From JAAYJT01 sp037445555 (lineage in GTDB: Bacteria > Bacteroidota > Bacteroidia > Bacteroidales > JAAYJT01), in contig JBBIKG010000030.1 of assembly GCA_037445555.1 (NCBI GenBank), positions 1-19,954 of the forward strand: a stretch of DNA of 19,954 nt, in the 5' to 3' direction. The notes beneath the pieces were generated by a model. The model saw nothing but the letters and a program-made list of their open reading frames with translations. It did no database searches and had not been told where the DNA came from. The translations under genes and the position numbers were made by a program. This document shows, one piece after another, positions 6,882 to 16,694 of the stretch (positions are counted from its first letter, which is position 1; each line of letters begins with the position of its first letter).

Positions 6882-8969
6882 TCAGTAAGCGCCTGCCGTG
6901 CGCCGGCCCACCCACTCCAGAGCAATCAAAAAAACAATTAGCGCGAGCAGCCAGGTTATATCAATCAATTCGTGGTAACTGATTTCTCGATGTATGAGCG
7001 GTCTGATATCATGCCTGTTCTCGATGGCTTCGGCCAACGCATCCAACTGTTGGGGATAAAACATCTGCCCTCCGTGGCGCTGCGCAAGGCCAAACATCAG
7101 GGTATGATCGGCAGTGAGATTCATCAGTTCCAACTGTGCTGGTGATACGCTGAATACGCCCGGCGAGGTGAATGATTCATTGGGTGGGGCAATCCGGGCG
7201 ACAAAAGAATAATTGCCTGGTTGCAGCGAACCAATGTCCAGATAATATGAATTACCTACCGGAGAAAATGTATAGGTAAATTCACGTCCATCTTCATCTG
7301 TAATGATCATTTCTGCCTCATACGTATTCACAGCCTCATAACTGGAATTATAATATTCGGCGGTAAACTCAATACTTTCGGTTTCCTCGAAGCTGCGTCC
7401 GGCATTCACCCGGAAACGACTCTTTTCTTCGCGTATCGAAAGGTACTGTATCAGCTTACCAGTCAGGTCATTGAATGCCAAATGATTATGGTTTCGAACA
7501 AAATCATTGATTCTCCATCTCCAAATGCCTTCGCCTGCTATTATCCCGTATTTATATCCTGACATGGAACTGGTCGCGATCAAGGGCAAATCGGTGACAA
7601 GAGATCCAACCTGCTGGCGGAAAAGAACCGACGCCGCTCCTGAAAGTTTGACAGTGTTGAATGAGAGATAGAGCGGAGGCAGGTTGCGGCTAAAATCGAG
7701 CAAAGAAGAATTGATGACAAATGCGCCAAAATCAGTGTTGAGCACAGGGATAGCCTCGGCTGGCTGTGGCACCAGATTGCTAACCTGTGCACCGGTTTGA
7801 TAGGAATTAAATACATCGGCCGAAGTGGCTGATCCGATCACAAACAGCATCGGTATCATTTGTTCGCGCAAAAGCTGTAAGATGCGGTGATTACCGCTTC
7901 TGACCGAAGGTAATTGGTGCAGGATGGCGAGGTTGTATCGGCTGACGTCACCTGAGTAAGAATATATATCGCTCACATTCAGCTCAATGTTCGGAAAACT
8001 TTCAATGGCCTGCCTTAGCGCTGAAACGTCAGGGTGGGGAGAATCGTACAGCAGTAGTATCTTCTGCTTGCCTTCAAGTACCTCCACAAATATCTCCCTG
8101 ACATTGTTTAGGAGGTTTGTTTCGCCTTCGACGGGTTGCAACGACACAGAGTACCGGTGTATGCCTGTCTCGTCTGCTGTAATTTCAACCGGGATGGACT
8201 TATTGAACTGGCTTCCTGAAAAAGTAACAGTCTCTGCATACAGAATTTTGTCATTCCGTTTAACCTGAAGCCGGCTCGTCAACCCCTGGCAAAGCTGCCC
8301 CTGCACGTGCACCTCGATCGGGAAAATATTCCCCTTATAGGCGATGCGGTTATGCAATACCCTGGATACCACTGCATCGCGCCTCACAGATGTGTCGCCC
8401 AATGCCACGGTAAATATTGGATACCCAAGTTGTTGCACAGCATAGTAAGGGTGAACTCCCTGATTGATGATCCCATCCGATGCAATGATCATAGCCCCAA
8501 CATTACGGTTGGTGAATCTCGAGCCAACTTGCGTCATCACCGAGGCTATGTCAGTCTGTTTTTGCGAAAAGCTGTAGTCTATCCCATCGGAAATAGCCTG
8601 CCCAAAACTCATGAGGCGCACATCATATGAATCTCCCAACCGGTCAATAAAACCCTCAACAAGGTTTGGATATTCGGAGCGCATAAATGCAGAATCCTTT
8701 GTGGCGACAATAGAGGAAGAATTGTCCTGGGCAAAAATTATCAGTGGTTTGTCGACGAGATTGTTTGACCTCTGCAGCATCGGCGAAAAAAGAAAATACA
8801 CCAGAAGAGCTACTGTTAACGCTCGCAAAGTAGCTAACACCGCACGGCGAAAAGCTGTAAACTCATATTTTTTCTCGTAAAGGTAAAGTATGGCAGCATA
8901 CCCGGCTCCAATGGCCATACACAACGGGATGAGCCAAAAACCTGCCTGAATGCTAATCGATAATACCAC
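6882..8969 (-). CDS. Membrane-anchored VWA-domain protein
   Basis: A 695-residue protein. Two N-terminal membrane segments (about 9-31 and 43-64) lead into a von Willebrand A-like domain. Its MIDAS residues D82-x-S-x-S (in AQDNSSS), a nearby threonine and D165 (in IIASDG) are visible. A long beta-rich part follows, with a Rossmann-like region (KILLLYDSPHPDVSALRQAI) that resembles the glutamine-amidotransferase-like fold in related Bacteroidota proteins, and one membrane helix close to the C-terminus (about 672-687). It resembles large BatA/VWA proteins often called hypothetical; function is unknown. The chosen start is GTG at 8969, 24 bp after fabG, so it is the last gene of the fabG operon. 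Confidence 0.8.
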   Translation of the reverse strand: MVLSISIQAGFWLIPLCMAIGAGYAAILYLYEKKYEFTAFRRAVLATLRALTVALLVYFLFSPMLQRSNNLVDKPLIIFAQDNSSSIVATKDSAFMRSEYPNLVEGFIDRLGDSYDVRLMSFGQAISDGIDYSFSQKQTDIASVMTQVGSRFTNRNVGAMIIASDGIINQGVHPYYAVQQLGYPIFTVALGDTSVRRDAVVSRVLHNRIAYKGNIFPIEVHVQGQLCQGLTSRLQVKRNDKILYAETVTFSGSQFNKSIPVEITADETGIHRYSVSLQPVEGETNLLNNVREIFVEVLEGKQKILLLYDSPHPDVSALRQAIESFPNIELNVSDIYSYSGDVSRYNLAILHQLPSVRSGNHRILQLLREQMIPMLFVIGSATSADVFNSYQTGAQVSNLVPQPAEAIPVLNTDFGAFVINSSLLDFSRNLPPLYLSFNTVKLSGAASVLFRQQVGSLVTDLPLIATSSMSGYKYGIIAGEGIWRWRINDFVRNHNHLAFNDLTGKLIQYLSIREEKSRFRVNAGRSFEETESIEFTAEYYNSSYEAVNTYEAEMIITDEDGREFTYTFSPVGNSYYLDIGSLQPGNYSFVARIAPPNESFTSPGVFSVSPAQLELMNLTADHTLMFGLAQRHGGQMFYPQQLDALAEAIENRHDIRPLIHREISYHELIDITWLLALIVFLIALEWVGRRTAGAY

Positions 8970-8993
8970 CTCGGAAAATCTTTGATTTTGCTA

Positions 8994-9740
8994 TTAATGG
9001 GTCATCCCACCACACACACTGATGACCTGTCCTGTTACGTATGAAGAGAGATCAGATGCCAGGAATACTGCAGTATTGGCAACATCCCCCGGAGTGCCCG
9101 ACCGGCGGAGAGGAATGGTTTTCACCCACTGTTCACGCACATCCTGCGGCAGCCTGGCAGTCATATCTGTTTCGATGAACCCCGGGGCAATGGCGTTGCA
9201 ACGAATGTTGCGCGAACCCAATTCCTGAGCAATGGATTTAGTAAAGCCGATCAGTCCGGCCTTTGAGGCGGCATAGTTCGACTGGCCTGCATTACCCCCC
9301 AGACCAACCACCGAACTCATGTTGATGATGCTGCCCGATCGTTGTTTTAGCATGACACGCTGAACGGCCTTTGTCATATTGAATATCGATTTCAGATTGA
9401 CCTTAATCACCAAGTCCCAGTCTGCTTCGGTCATTCGCATAAGCAGATTGTCGCGTGCAATGCCGGCGTTATTGACAAGTATATCGATGGTTCCAAATTC
9501 ATTGAGCACTTCGGTGATGAGGTTGTCGCTTTCATCAAATGAGGAAGCATCAGCGGGGTAGCCTTTGGCCTTGACGCCCAATGTCTTGAGCTCTGCCTCA
9601 AGCGATTGCATATTTTCGTCGTTCTTCAGGTCGGTGAAGGCAACATTGGCTCCCTCGGCAGCAAACCGGAGGGCAATCGCCCTGCCTATTCCGCGTGATG
9701 CGCCTGTAATTAAAGCTGTTTTGTTCTTTAAAAGTTCCAT
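8994..9740 (-). CDS. fabG: 3-oxoacyl-[acyl-carrier-protein] reductase
   Basis: A 248-residue short-chain dehydrogenase of the usual FabG length. ITGASRGIG (11-19) binds NADP, NNAG is at 90-93, N115 lies in KVNLKS, and the catalytic Ser142-143, Tyr156 and Lys160 fall in SNYAASKAG. The C-terminal IRCNAIAPGFIETDMT and SSYVTGQVISVCGGM are the FabG pattern. It reduces 3-ketoacyl-ACP in each round of fatty-acid elongation. It starts 23 bp after the glycogen synthase-phosphorylase stop and ends 24 bp before the VWA gene, so all three probably share a transcript. No other fab gene is adjacent. Confidence 0.93.
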   Translation of the reverse strand: MELLKNKTALITGASRGIGRAIALRFAAEGANVAFTDLKNDENMQSLEAELKTLGVKAKGYPADASSFDESDNLITEVLNEFGTIDILVNNAGIARDNLLMRMTEADWDLVIKVNLKSIFNMTKAVQRVMLKQRSGSIINMSSVVGLGGNAGQSNYAASKAGLIGFTKSIAQELGSRNIRCNAIAPGFIETDMTARLPQDVREQWVKTIPLRRSGTPGDVANTAVFLASDLSSYVTGQVISVCGGMTH

Positions 9741-9763
9741 TGGTGGATTGTTATGATTAAAAA

Positions 9764-12700
9764 TTAAAACAATTTCACGAGATGCAGGTCCTGCCAGTGG
9801 GGCAATAAGTCATTTTTAGGATACATACGGAAAGCGTAGTCAAAGACTCCGGATTTTTCGCTCTTGAACTCCAGTGAAAACGTGGCTTTTTTCCCATCTA
9901 CTCTGGTAAGAACAAGCTCCTTACGGAATTGGATTTTCTCAACCACGTCGTTTTCTTTCTGGCCAAAAAGGACCTCGATGCCGAGATCATCGGCGGATAA
10001 TGAATTGGTATCAATAATCACTTCGGCCTTGAATACATCTCCCAGACTCAGAGGAGCGTTAGTGGCATCGGGTATTTTTATTTCAACCACTTCCAGATGA
10101 TCCCATTCGAGCATGACGCGGCGCTTCCAGGATGAGATTTCCCGGACCAGCTCGTATTTCCCGTCTGCGAGCTTTTTGGCGCGATCAGCCATGGATAGAT
10201 AGTACCGGTTGATGTAATCGTCGAGCATACGTTTCATCGTGAAATGCGGGGCTATCAGCGCAATGGTGTGCTTAATGTACTGCACCCATTCTTCAGCAAC
10301 CCCCTGTTCATTCCTGGAATAGAATTTTGGTATCACCTCCTGCTCAAGGATATTATAGATGCTGAGCGAATCGAGCTCGTCCTGGAGGTCCTGGTTTGTA
10401 TAAGTGCGCTCCTCGGGTAGGGCCCATCCAGCGTTGGGCTTGTAGCCTTCGGCATACCACCCGTCGAGCACACTCAAATTCATCACCCCGTTCATGACCG
10501 CTTTTTCACCGCTGGTACCCGAAGCTTCGAGCGGGCGTGTGGGCGTGTTTAGCCACACATCCACTCCCTGAACCAGTTTTGAGGCCAGCTCCATATCATA
10601 ATTCTCGACAAATGTAATTTTCCCGAGAAACTCCGGCGATTTGCTTATCTGCATTATACGTTTAATGAGCTCCTGCCCGGCCTTGTCAGCCGGATGCGCT
10701 TTTCCGGCAAAGATCAGCTGCACCGGCCGTCCCGGTGTATTGATGAGTTCCTTAAGTCTGTCGAGGTCGTTGAACAACAGGTGTGCACGCTTGTAGGTAG
10801 CAAACCTGCGTGCAAAACCGATGGTAAGTGCCTTGCCATCCATCGACTCCAGAATGCGCGAGATGGTTTTGGGAGTCTCCTGCCTGCGTTTGAGATCGGC
10901 ATGTACCCTTAACTTAAGGTAATTGATCAGCTCCGTTCGCAGGTGGTTTCGGATATCCCAGATTGTTTGGTTGTCGACCTCATAAATCTTTTTCCAGTGG
11001 GCCGGGTTGGCCTGATCGTCGAGGAAATGCCTTCCGAACTGTTTTTCGTAGAGCTGTTGCCATCTTGAAGCTGTCCAGGTGGGAAAATGCACACCGTTGG
11101 TCACAGATCCGATGTGTAGCTCTTCGGGATAATAACCCGGATAAAGTTTCACAAACATTTCGCGGGTAACTCGTTCATGTATTTTGCTCACACCGTTCAT
11201 CTCCTGCGAAAGCCGCGCAGCGAGCACACTCATCGAAAACTTTTCGCCTGAAGCTCCGGCAGTCCATCTTCCAAGGTCCATAAATTCATCCCAGGTAATG
11301 ATGAGTCGCTCGGCATAATGAGGGATATAGGTACGCAGCATTTCTTCAGGAAACTCGTCATGTCCTGCCGGCACAGGGGTATGTGTGGTAAAAAGACAGG
11401 TAGCCCTGACCATTTCTGACGCCTGTCTGAAGTTAAGTCTTTCATTCTGAACGAAGTAACGCAAACGTTCCAGAGTAGCAAAGGCAGCATGCCCTTCGTT
11501 GAGGTGGAAAAGCGTGGGTTTAAGGCCTAAAGTTTCAAGCATTCGCATACCGCCCACTCCAAGTAGCAGCTCCTGTTTGAAGCGGTTCTCGAGGTCTCCG
11601 CCATACAACTGATGAGTAACCGATTTGTCAATATCGATGTTTTCCGGTATGTCTGCATCAAGCAGGTAAAGTGGAATACGTCCTACATCGGCTCTCCACA
11701 CCTTGGCCAGCAACTTGCGTCCCGGCAATACCAGGCTGATTGTGACCCAGTTGCCGGCATTGTCCCGTACAGGCTGAATGGCCATCTGGCTGAATTTCTG
11801 AGGTACCAGGTTAGCAACCTGTTCGCCCATAAGTGAAAGGTTCTGCTGGAAATATCCGTATCTGTACAACAGGCCTATACCGACCATGTTCTGGTTACGG
11901 TCACTGGCCTCTTTCAGGTAATCGCCGGCGAGTACGCCCAGACCTCCTGAGTAGATTTTCAGTGAGTCATGAATTCCAAATTCCATGCTGAAGTAGGCGA
12001 CCGAAGTTTGGGACTTATGCCCGGCAGCTGCCATGTAATTCATGAATGCTTCGCTGACCATATCCAATTTTGAAAGAAATTCCCTGTTGGCCGACAAGTC
12101 CTGTATTTCCTTGTAGGTTAAGGACTCAAGAAGTGCAATAGGGTTGTGCTGGGATTCCTTCCATTTTGCCGGGTGAATGTTCTCAAATAATTCCACAGCC
12201 TCGCGGTTCCATGACCACCATAAGTTTCGTGACAGCACGTCAAGCGATTTAAGGTTATCGGGGATAGTGGGTTTGATAAAGACCTTTTTCCATTCAAACC
12301 TGAGGCTTTCCGTTTTGGGCTTTTCGCCCATGAATGCATATTGCTGTTTGGTGCGAAACAGGTGCTGGCGTGTATCCACTTTCTGAAGTGCCATTCTGTA
12401 GGACTTTTCGTAAAGGCCTATGAATGCATTCCAATGCGCAAGTTGCGCTATCGCATATCCCTGCCGACGTACATGGGCAATGCCTGCGGCATCCGTACCC
12501 ATCAGAGCCATTATATTTTCGGCTATGGTCCCTAGCACCGGCCGGGCATTATCATCATCCCGTTCGATAACCGTTACGGCAGGGGCATAATCGCTTCCCT
12601 GGCTGCGCACATATAACGCAAATCCAGCCAGTGAGGTACTTATGGTAGGAACGCCGTTGGCGATGCTTTCGAGCGACGTGTATCCCCAAGGCTCATAGTA

Positions 12701-14026
12701 GGATGGAAACACTGTAAGATCGAAAGCTGGCAAAAGGTCATTGTAGCTGATATCAAATATGCCGTCGTTGCCATTCAGGTAGCAAGGCACAAACACTACT
12801 TTCACCTTGTCTTCGGGCCGGTTGAGCAAGCCTTTTTCGCGCAGGGTGGTGAGGACAATGTCCTGGTCCTTGCTGAAAAGCGTATGTGTGTGGTATTTTC
12901 CTGCAGACGGAGACGTAAAGTCCTTCGATTTTAACCGTTCTACCAGCTCGCGCCGGGGGCCAACCTGGTTGGTAGACAGGGCAATAACCGCCACCACTGT
13001 CCGATCCTGGTCGGAAAGTCGGCTGTTGAGCTCAGCCAGGCTACCGATAAAGACATCAATACCCTTATTGCGGTATTCGTAACGGCCGCTGGTGAGCAGC
13101 AGCATCGAGTCATCGCCTAGCGGCTGAGAGACCACTGCTGAAGCCACCTCCAGGATTTTTTTTCGTGCCAGGCCACGTTTGGCTGCGAACTCCTCACTGG
13201 CGGGGTCGAGCAACTTACCAATACCATTCAGGGTAATCATATCCGGAACCCGCTTAAGCAAGGCCTCACATTGGGCAGATGCGATCTCGCTCACCGTTGT
13301 AAACACATCACATTCATGCGCAGTGGTTTTTTCGAGCGAATGCTTCGACAGGATATTGAAACGCCTGGCGATCTCATCCGCATCATACTGCGCCAGGTTG
13401 CGGTACAGGGGCAGGTCGTTATTTGAGATGGCGCGGCCCGATACGGTAGCATGTGTGGTAAATACGGTACCAATCTGAGGTACATTCTCCTTCAGAGATC
13501 GGAAGAGCTATAACACACCCGCTCCGGTCATCCATTCGTGGAAATGCGCTACTATGTTATCCTGCGCCGAGTTGTAATAATCATAGTAGCTCTCGATGAC
13601 TTTGGCAGCAGCGTACCCGAATAAGGCCGGTTCGACATAGTCCCATTGACCAGAGATAGAATCGACCTTGTAGCTCAGCCAGAGTTCTTCAAAAATCTTG
13701 TCTTTCCCTTGAAAGTAAGGAGTGAAATCGACGAGTATAACCAGCGGGTTTCCGGGGATGTTCCAGCGTCCTATCCTGAAATGCAGTCCCTCGGCGGCCG
13801 CCTTCTCACGCCAAAGCCTGAACAGGGTCTTACCTTCCTCAAACTCGGGGTTATCGATCGTTTCTTTCCACACGTCAGGGCCTATGAGTATATAATTGTC
13901 CTTAAGCGACTTTTGAACTATCGGTGCCTTGGAGGTGATGACCGTATGAATGCCGCCAATCTTGTTACACACCTCCCAGCTTACTTCAAACAAATAGTCA
14001 GGGGTGAGAGTATGATCATTGCTCAT
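9764..14026 (-). pseudogene. Glycogen synthase - alpha-glucan phosphorylase fusion, interrupted by one in-frame TAG
   Basis: A single reading frame of 1,420 codons. The N-terminal part resembles GT3-type glycogen synthase: SWEVCNKIGGIHTVI (K-x-G-G sugar-nucleotide motif), HFHEWMTGAG, TVFTTHATVSGR, and FPSYYEPWGYTSLES with the paired glutamates. From about residue 590 (DVLSRNLWWSWNREAV) comes a GT35 phosphorylase with its DUF3417-like N-terminus and EASGTSGEKAVMNG, where K1175 should hold PLP. One chain would both extend and phosphorolyse glycogen. The frame carries TAG at codon 173 (13508-13510) and nothing else is shifted. As written it gives a 172-residue fragment; any downstream start, such as GTG at 13306, would yield a 1,180-residue protein lacking the synthase N-terminal domain. 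Family identity is firm; whether the stop is real is open. Confidence 0.9.
13508..13510 (-). other. Premature in-frame amber codon in the glycogen synthase domain
   Basis: Reading on the minus strand gives GAGVL, then TAG, then LFRSLKENVPQIGTVF in the same frame. Both flanks match the family, so this is a point change and not a frameshift. TAT or TAC (Tyr), CAG (Gln), TGG (Trp) and AAG (Lys) are among the sense codons one base away. Confidence 0.9.
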
Positions 14027-14081
14027 ATTGTAATTTGCTATATATCAATATGTTATTAAAATTACGAAACGAAATGAGATG

Positions 14082-14089
14082 CAAAAGTA
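14082..14089 (-). promoter_or_regulatory. -7 element of the promoter for the glycogen gene
   Basis: On the minus strand TACTTTTG, followed by CA, is a perfect TAnnTTTG with the common trailing context. It lies 56 bp upstream of the ATG at 14026. No clear TTG at the -33 spacing; the preceding terminator T-run occupies the space just upstream. Confidence 0.5.
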
Positions 14090-14090
14090 C

Positions 14091-14120
14091 AAAAAAGGCA
14101 TCACTCTTTTCGAGGGTGAT
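14091..14120 (-). terminator. Rho-independent terminator after sucD
   Basis: On the minus strand, stem arms ATCACCCT and AGAGTGAT (one mismatch) enclose the loop CGAAA and are followed by GCC and six T. It lies 49 bp after the sucD stop codon and 1 bp before the next promoter element. Confidence 0.75.
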
Positions 14121-14168
14121 ATCTCCGCGCCGTAAGGCTTACATAAGATTTAGAAGTGTAGCTCAGGA

Positions 14169-15038
14169 TCAGCTCAGCAGCGTCAGCATGGCACGTCCGA
14201 TATCGGCGGGAGAGTCAACCACGTGGATGCCACACTCGCTAAGGATAGTCTTTTTTGCTTCAGCTGTATCGCTGTGCCCGCCGATGATGGCTCCGGCATG
14301 TCCCATAGTTCGGCCTTTAGGGGCAGTGGCTCCTGCAATGAAGGCTACCACGGGTTTTGTACCGTTTTCCTTGATCCACCATGCAGCATCTGCCTCCATC
14401 CCACCCCCTATCTCGCCTATCATTACAATGCCTTTTGTTTCAGGATCGGCCATAAACAGCTCGACGGCATCGCGGGTGGTTGTCCCCACGATCGGATCAC
14501 CTCCGATACCAATGGCAGTACTTTGTCCCAAACCCGCCTTGGTGAGCTGGTCGACCGCTTCGTAAGTAAGGGTTCCGGACCTCGAAACGATACCCACCAC
14601 TCCCTTTTTATGAATAAATCCGGGCATGATACCGATCTTGGCCTCACCCGGGGTGATGATTCCGGGGCAATTTGGCCCTATGAGCCTGCAGGGTTTATCT
14701 TTAATGTATTCGCGTGCCCTGACCATGTCCTGCACAGGGATTCCCTCGGTGATGCAGACGATCACTCCTATACCTGCTTCGGCGGCTTCCATAATGGCGT
14801 CAGCAGCAAACGCCGGGGGAACAAAGATGACCGAAACATTTGCGTTGGCCACAGCTACGGCTTCGGCTACCGTGTTGAACACCGGCCTGTCGAGATGGGT
14901 TTGCCCGCCCTTTCCGGGAGTGACCCCGCCTACCAGGGGTGTACCATATTCAATCATCTGCGATGCGTGAAAGGTGCCCTCGCTGCCTGTAAAACCCTGC
15001 ACGATCACCCGCGAGTGTTTATTTACAAGTATGCTCAT
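14169..15038 (-). CDS. sucD: Succinate-CoA ligase (ADP/GDP-forming) alpha subunit
   Basis: A 289-residue protein of standard SucD length. The CoA-binding Rossmann part starts with SRVIVQGFTGSEGTFH, followed by VGGVTPGKGG. LIGPNCPGIITPGE and VGIVSRSGTLTYEA are conserved, and MGHAGAIIGG carries the phosphohistidine H247. It catalyses substrate-level phosphorylation between succinyl-CoA and succinate together with the beta subunit. No sucC is adjacent on either side: the upstream gene is the divergent mnmE and the downstream gene is the glycogen enzyme. A terminator follows, so it appears to be transcribed alone. Confidence 0.97.
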   Translation of the reverse strand: MSILVNKHSRVIVQGFTGSEGTFHASQMIEYGTPLVGGVTPGKGGQTHLDRPVFNTVAEAVAVANANVSVIFVPPAFAADAIMEAAEAGIGVIVCITEGIPVQDMVRAREYIKDKPCRLIGPNCPGIITPGEAKIGIMPGFIHKKGVVGIVSRSGTLTYEAVDQLTKAGLGQSTAIGIGGDPIVGTTTRDAVELFMADPETKGIVMIGEIGGGMEADAAWWIKENGTKPVVAFIAGATAPKGRTMGHAGAIIGGHSDTAEAKKTILSECGIHVVDSPADIGRAMLTLLS

Positions 15039-15059
15039 AGTTTGATATCAATTAATGTT

Positions 15060-15067
15060 CAAAATTA
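15060..15067 (-). promoter_or_regulatory. -7-like element upstream of sucD
   Basis: Reading on the minus strand gives TAATTTTG, a perfect TAnnTTTG, 21 bp before the sucD ATG. A TTTG lies only 10 bp further upstream, so the -33 spacing is poor. This is a motif match only. Confidence 0.35.
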
Positions 15068-15080
15068 ACTATTTTATCAA

Positions 15081-15098
15081 AGGCGAATCATTTCGCCT
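15081..15098. promoter_or_regulatory. Perfect 7-bp inverted repeat between the divergent sucD and mnmE genes
   Basis: AGGCGAA (15081-15087), a 4-nt spacer, then TTCGCCT (15092-15098), an exact reverse complement. It lies between the two -7-like elements, which suits an operator or a stem. No T-run directly after it on the plus strand, so a terminator is unlikely there. Confidence 0.45.
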
Positions 15099-15143
15099 GC
15101 ATAAACATAAGGCGCGGTGGTAATATTTTGTTCAGGGATGGAT

Positions 15144-15151
15144 TATATTTG
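15144..15151 (+). promoter_or_regulatory. -7 element upstream of mnmE
   Basis: TATATTTG, followed by CCC, is a perfect Bacteroidota TAnnTTTG 60 bp before the mnmE ATG. The nearest upstream TTG (15128-15130) is 13 bp away, shorter than the usual spacing of about 19. Confidence 0.5.
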
Positions 15152-15211
15152 CCCTGTTGTCTCGAAATTAGTGGGCATGAATAAGTTTTGAGTCTCAAAA
15201 AGTCAATTTTC

Positions 15212-16606
15212 ATGAAGTTAAACGATCACTCAACCATAGCTGCTATCTCGACCCCGGCAGGCCGCGGGGCTATAGCCATGATTCGTATCTCAGGCGACAA
15301 ATCCCTCGCTATTGGCAACAAGGTGTTTTACCCGAAGAATAAAAACAAACCTCTTTCAAAAGCCGGGGGGTTTACAGCCCATTTCGGCGAGTTTCACGAT
15401 AGCGGCGAAATCATTGATGAAGTGATCTGCACTGTTTTCCGGGGGCCACACTCCTACACGGGCGAAGACATGATTGAAATCACCTGCCACGGCTCCCTGT
15501 ACATTCAGCAGCGTATACTTGAGGTCCTGATCAACCGGGGGTGCCGCCTGGCCGAGCCCGGCGAGTTTACCCTGAGGGCATTTCTTAGCGGGCGCATCGA
15601 CCTCTCGCAGGCCGAGGCCGTAGCCGACCTGATCGCAAGCACATCGCTGGCTGCCCACCGCATCGCCCTGCAGCAGATGCGTGGGGGTTTTTCGGGTAAA
15701 ATCGAACTGCTGCGACAGCAGATGGTTGACTTCGCCTCGCTGATAGAGCTTGAGCTCGACTTCAGCGAGGAAGATGTCGAATTCGCCGACCGCTCCCAGT
15801 TTCTTATCCTGGTCAAGGAATTGAAAAATGAAATCTCCTCACTGATCGATTCGTTCAGGCTGGGAAATGTGCTCAAACACGGCATCCCGGTCGCCATTGT
15901 CGGGAAACCAAATGTGGGCAAGTCAACTCTGCTGAATGCACTGCTTAACGAGGAAAGAGCCATCGTGAGCGAAATACCGGGTACTACCCGCGACTCTATC
16001 GAAGACGTCATCACCCTGCAGGGTGTGGCGTTCCGGTTTATCGACACAGCCGGACTCAGGCATGCCACCGACCAGATCGAAAAGATAGGCATAGGCCGGA
16101 CGCAAGAAAAGATGGAGCAGGCCGCTATTATCCTGTATGTGTTTGACCTCTGTGAAATCACCGCCTCCGAACTCACCCAAACCATTGCATCCCTGCGGGA
16201 GCAGTTTGGCGAGGAGGCGAAACGTATTATTCTTATCGGCAACAAAACAGACCAACTGGTCGAAATACCCCACGATTTCAACAGCCTGGTGGAGTATGAA
16301 ACCATTTTTATCAGTGCCAAGCGAAAGGAAAACATCAACCTGATTATCGACAGCCTGCTTCGGGCGGTTCAGGGGTATGAGTTCAGCGGCGACACGCTGG
16401 TGAGCAATGCCCGCCACCTCGAAGCATTACAAGCTGCCCTGGCTCATATGAATGCCATCGAGGAGGGCATGTATTCCCATCTGCCCACCGACCTTATTTC
16501 AGTAGATATTAGGCTGGCCCTGCATCATATCGGTACCATCACGGGGCAGGTCACCTCAGACGAGCTGCTCGGAAATGTGTTTGGCAAGTTTTGTATCGGT
16601 AAATAG
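15212..16606 (+). CDS. mnmE: tRNA uridine-5-carboxymethylaminomethyl modification GTPase MnmE
   Basis: A 464-residue protein counting from ATG 15212. The frame also extends to TTG 15188, but MKLNDHSTIAAISTPAGRGAIAMIRISG matches the normal N-terminus, so I take the ATG. An N-terminal formyl-THF-binding domain is followed by a helical domain and an inserted Ras-like G domain: G1 GKPNVGKS (231-238), G2 TTR (258-260), G3 DTAG (278-281), G4 NKTD (344-347). The C-terminal FCIGK holds the essential cysteine. With MnmG it modifies U34 of wobble-position tRNAs. It is divergent from sucD and apparently transcribed alone; the stop is TAG. Confidence 0.97.
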   Translation: MKLNDHSTIAAISTPAGRGAIAMIRISGDKSLAIGNKVFYPKNKNKPLSKAGGFTAHFGEFHDSGEIIDEVICTVFRGPHSYTGEDMIEITCHGSLYIQQRILEVLINRGCRLAEPGEFTLRAFLSGRIDLSQAEAVADLIASTSLAAHRIALQQMRGGFSGKIELLRQQMVDFASLIELELDFSEEDVEFADRSQFLILVKELKNEISSLIDSFRLGNVLKHGIPVAIVGKPNVGKSTLLNALLNEERAIVSEIPGTTRDSIEDVITLQGVAFRFIDTAGLRHATDQIEKIGIGRTQEKMEQAAIILYVFDLCEITASELTQTIASLREQFGEEAKRIILIGNKTDQLVEIPHDFNSLVEYETIFISAKRKENINLIIDSLLRAVQGYEFSGDTLVSNARHLEALQAALAHMNAIEEGMYSHLPTDLISVDIRLALHHIGTITGQVTSDELLGNVFGKFCIGK

Positions 16607-16694
16607 CTCGCCTGGTATTGTTTAAATCGCCATTATTAATCGATTCTTTACAAAATTCCAAGGTGCAGGGATCCAGACACAGGGAATTAGGTAG
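16607..16694 (+). other. Spacer after mnmE
   Basis: No terminator-like hairpin with a T-run and no gene seen. In the frame of the remnant that follows it is open except for the TAG at 16692-16694. Confidence 0.4.

Noticed and set aside
13508..13510. TAG reassignment or pyrrolysine-type recoding
   Set aside because: TAG is the natural stop of four other genes in the window, so it is not generally read as sense.
14223..15068. Long plus-strand open frame of 281 codons opposite sucD
   Set aside because: It is antisense to a fully conserved sucD, and its translation has no recognisable motif.
15188..15211. TTG start of mnmE, eight codons upstream
   Set aside because: The conserved N-terminus begins at ATG 15212, and TTG is a rarer start codon.
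15505..16338. Long minus-strand open frame of 277 codons opposite mnmE
   Set aside because: It is antisense to a clearly conserved mnmE; the Ser/Arg-rich translation is typical of a shadow frame.
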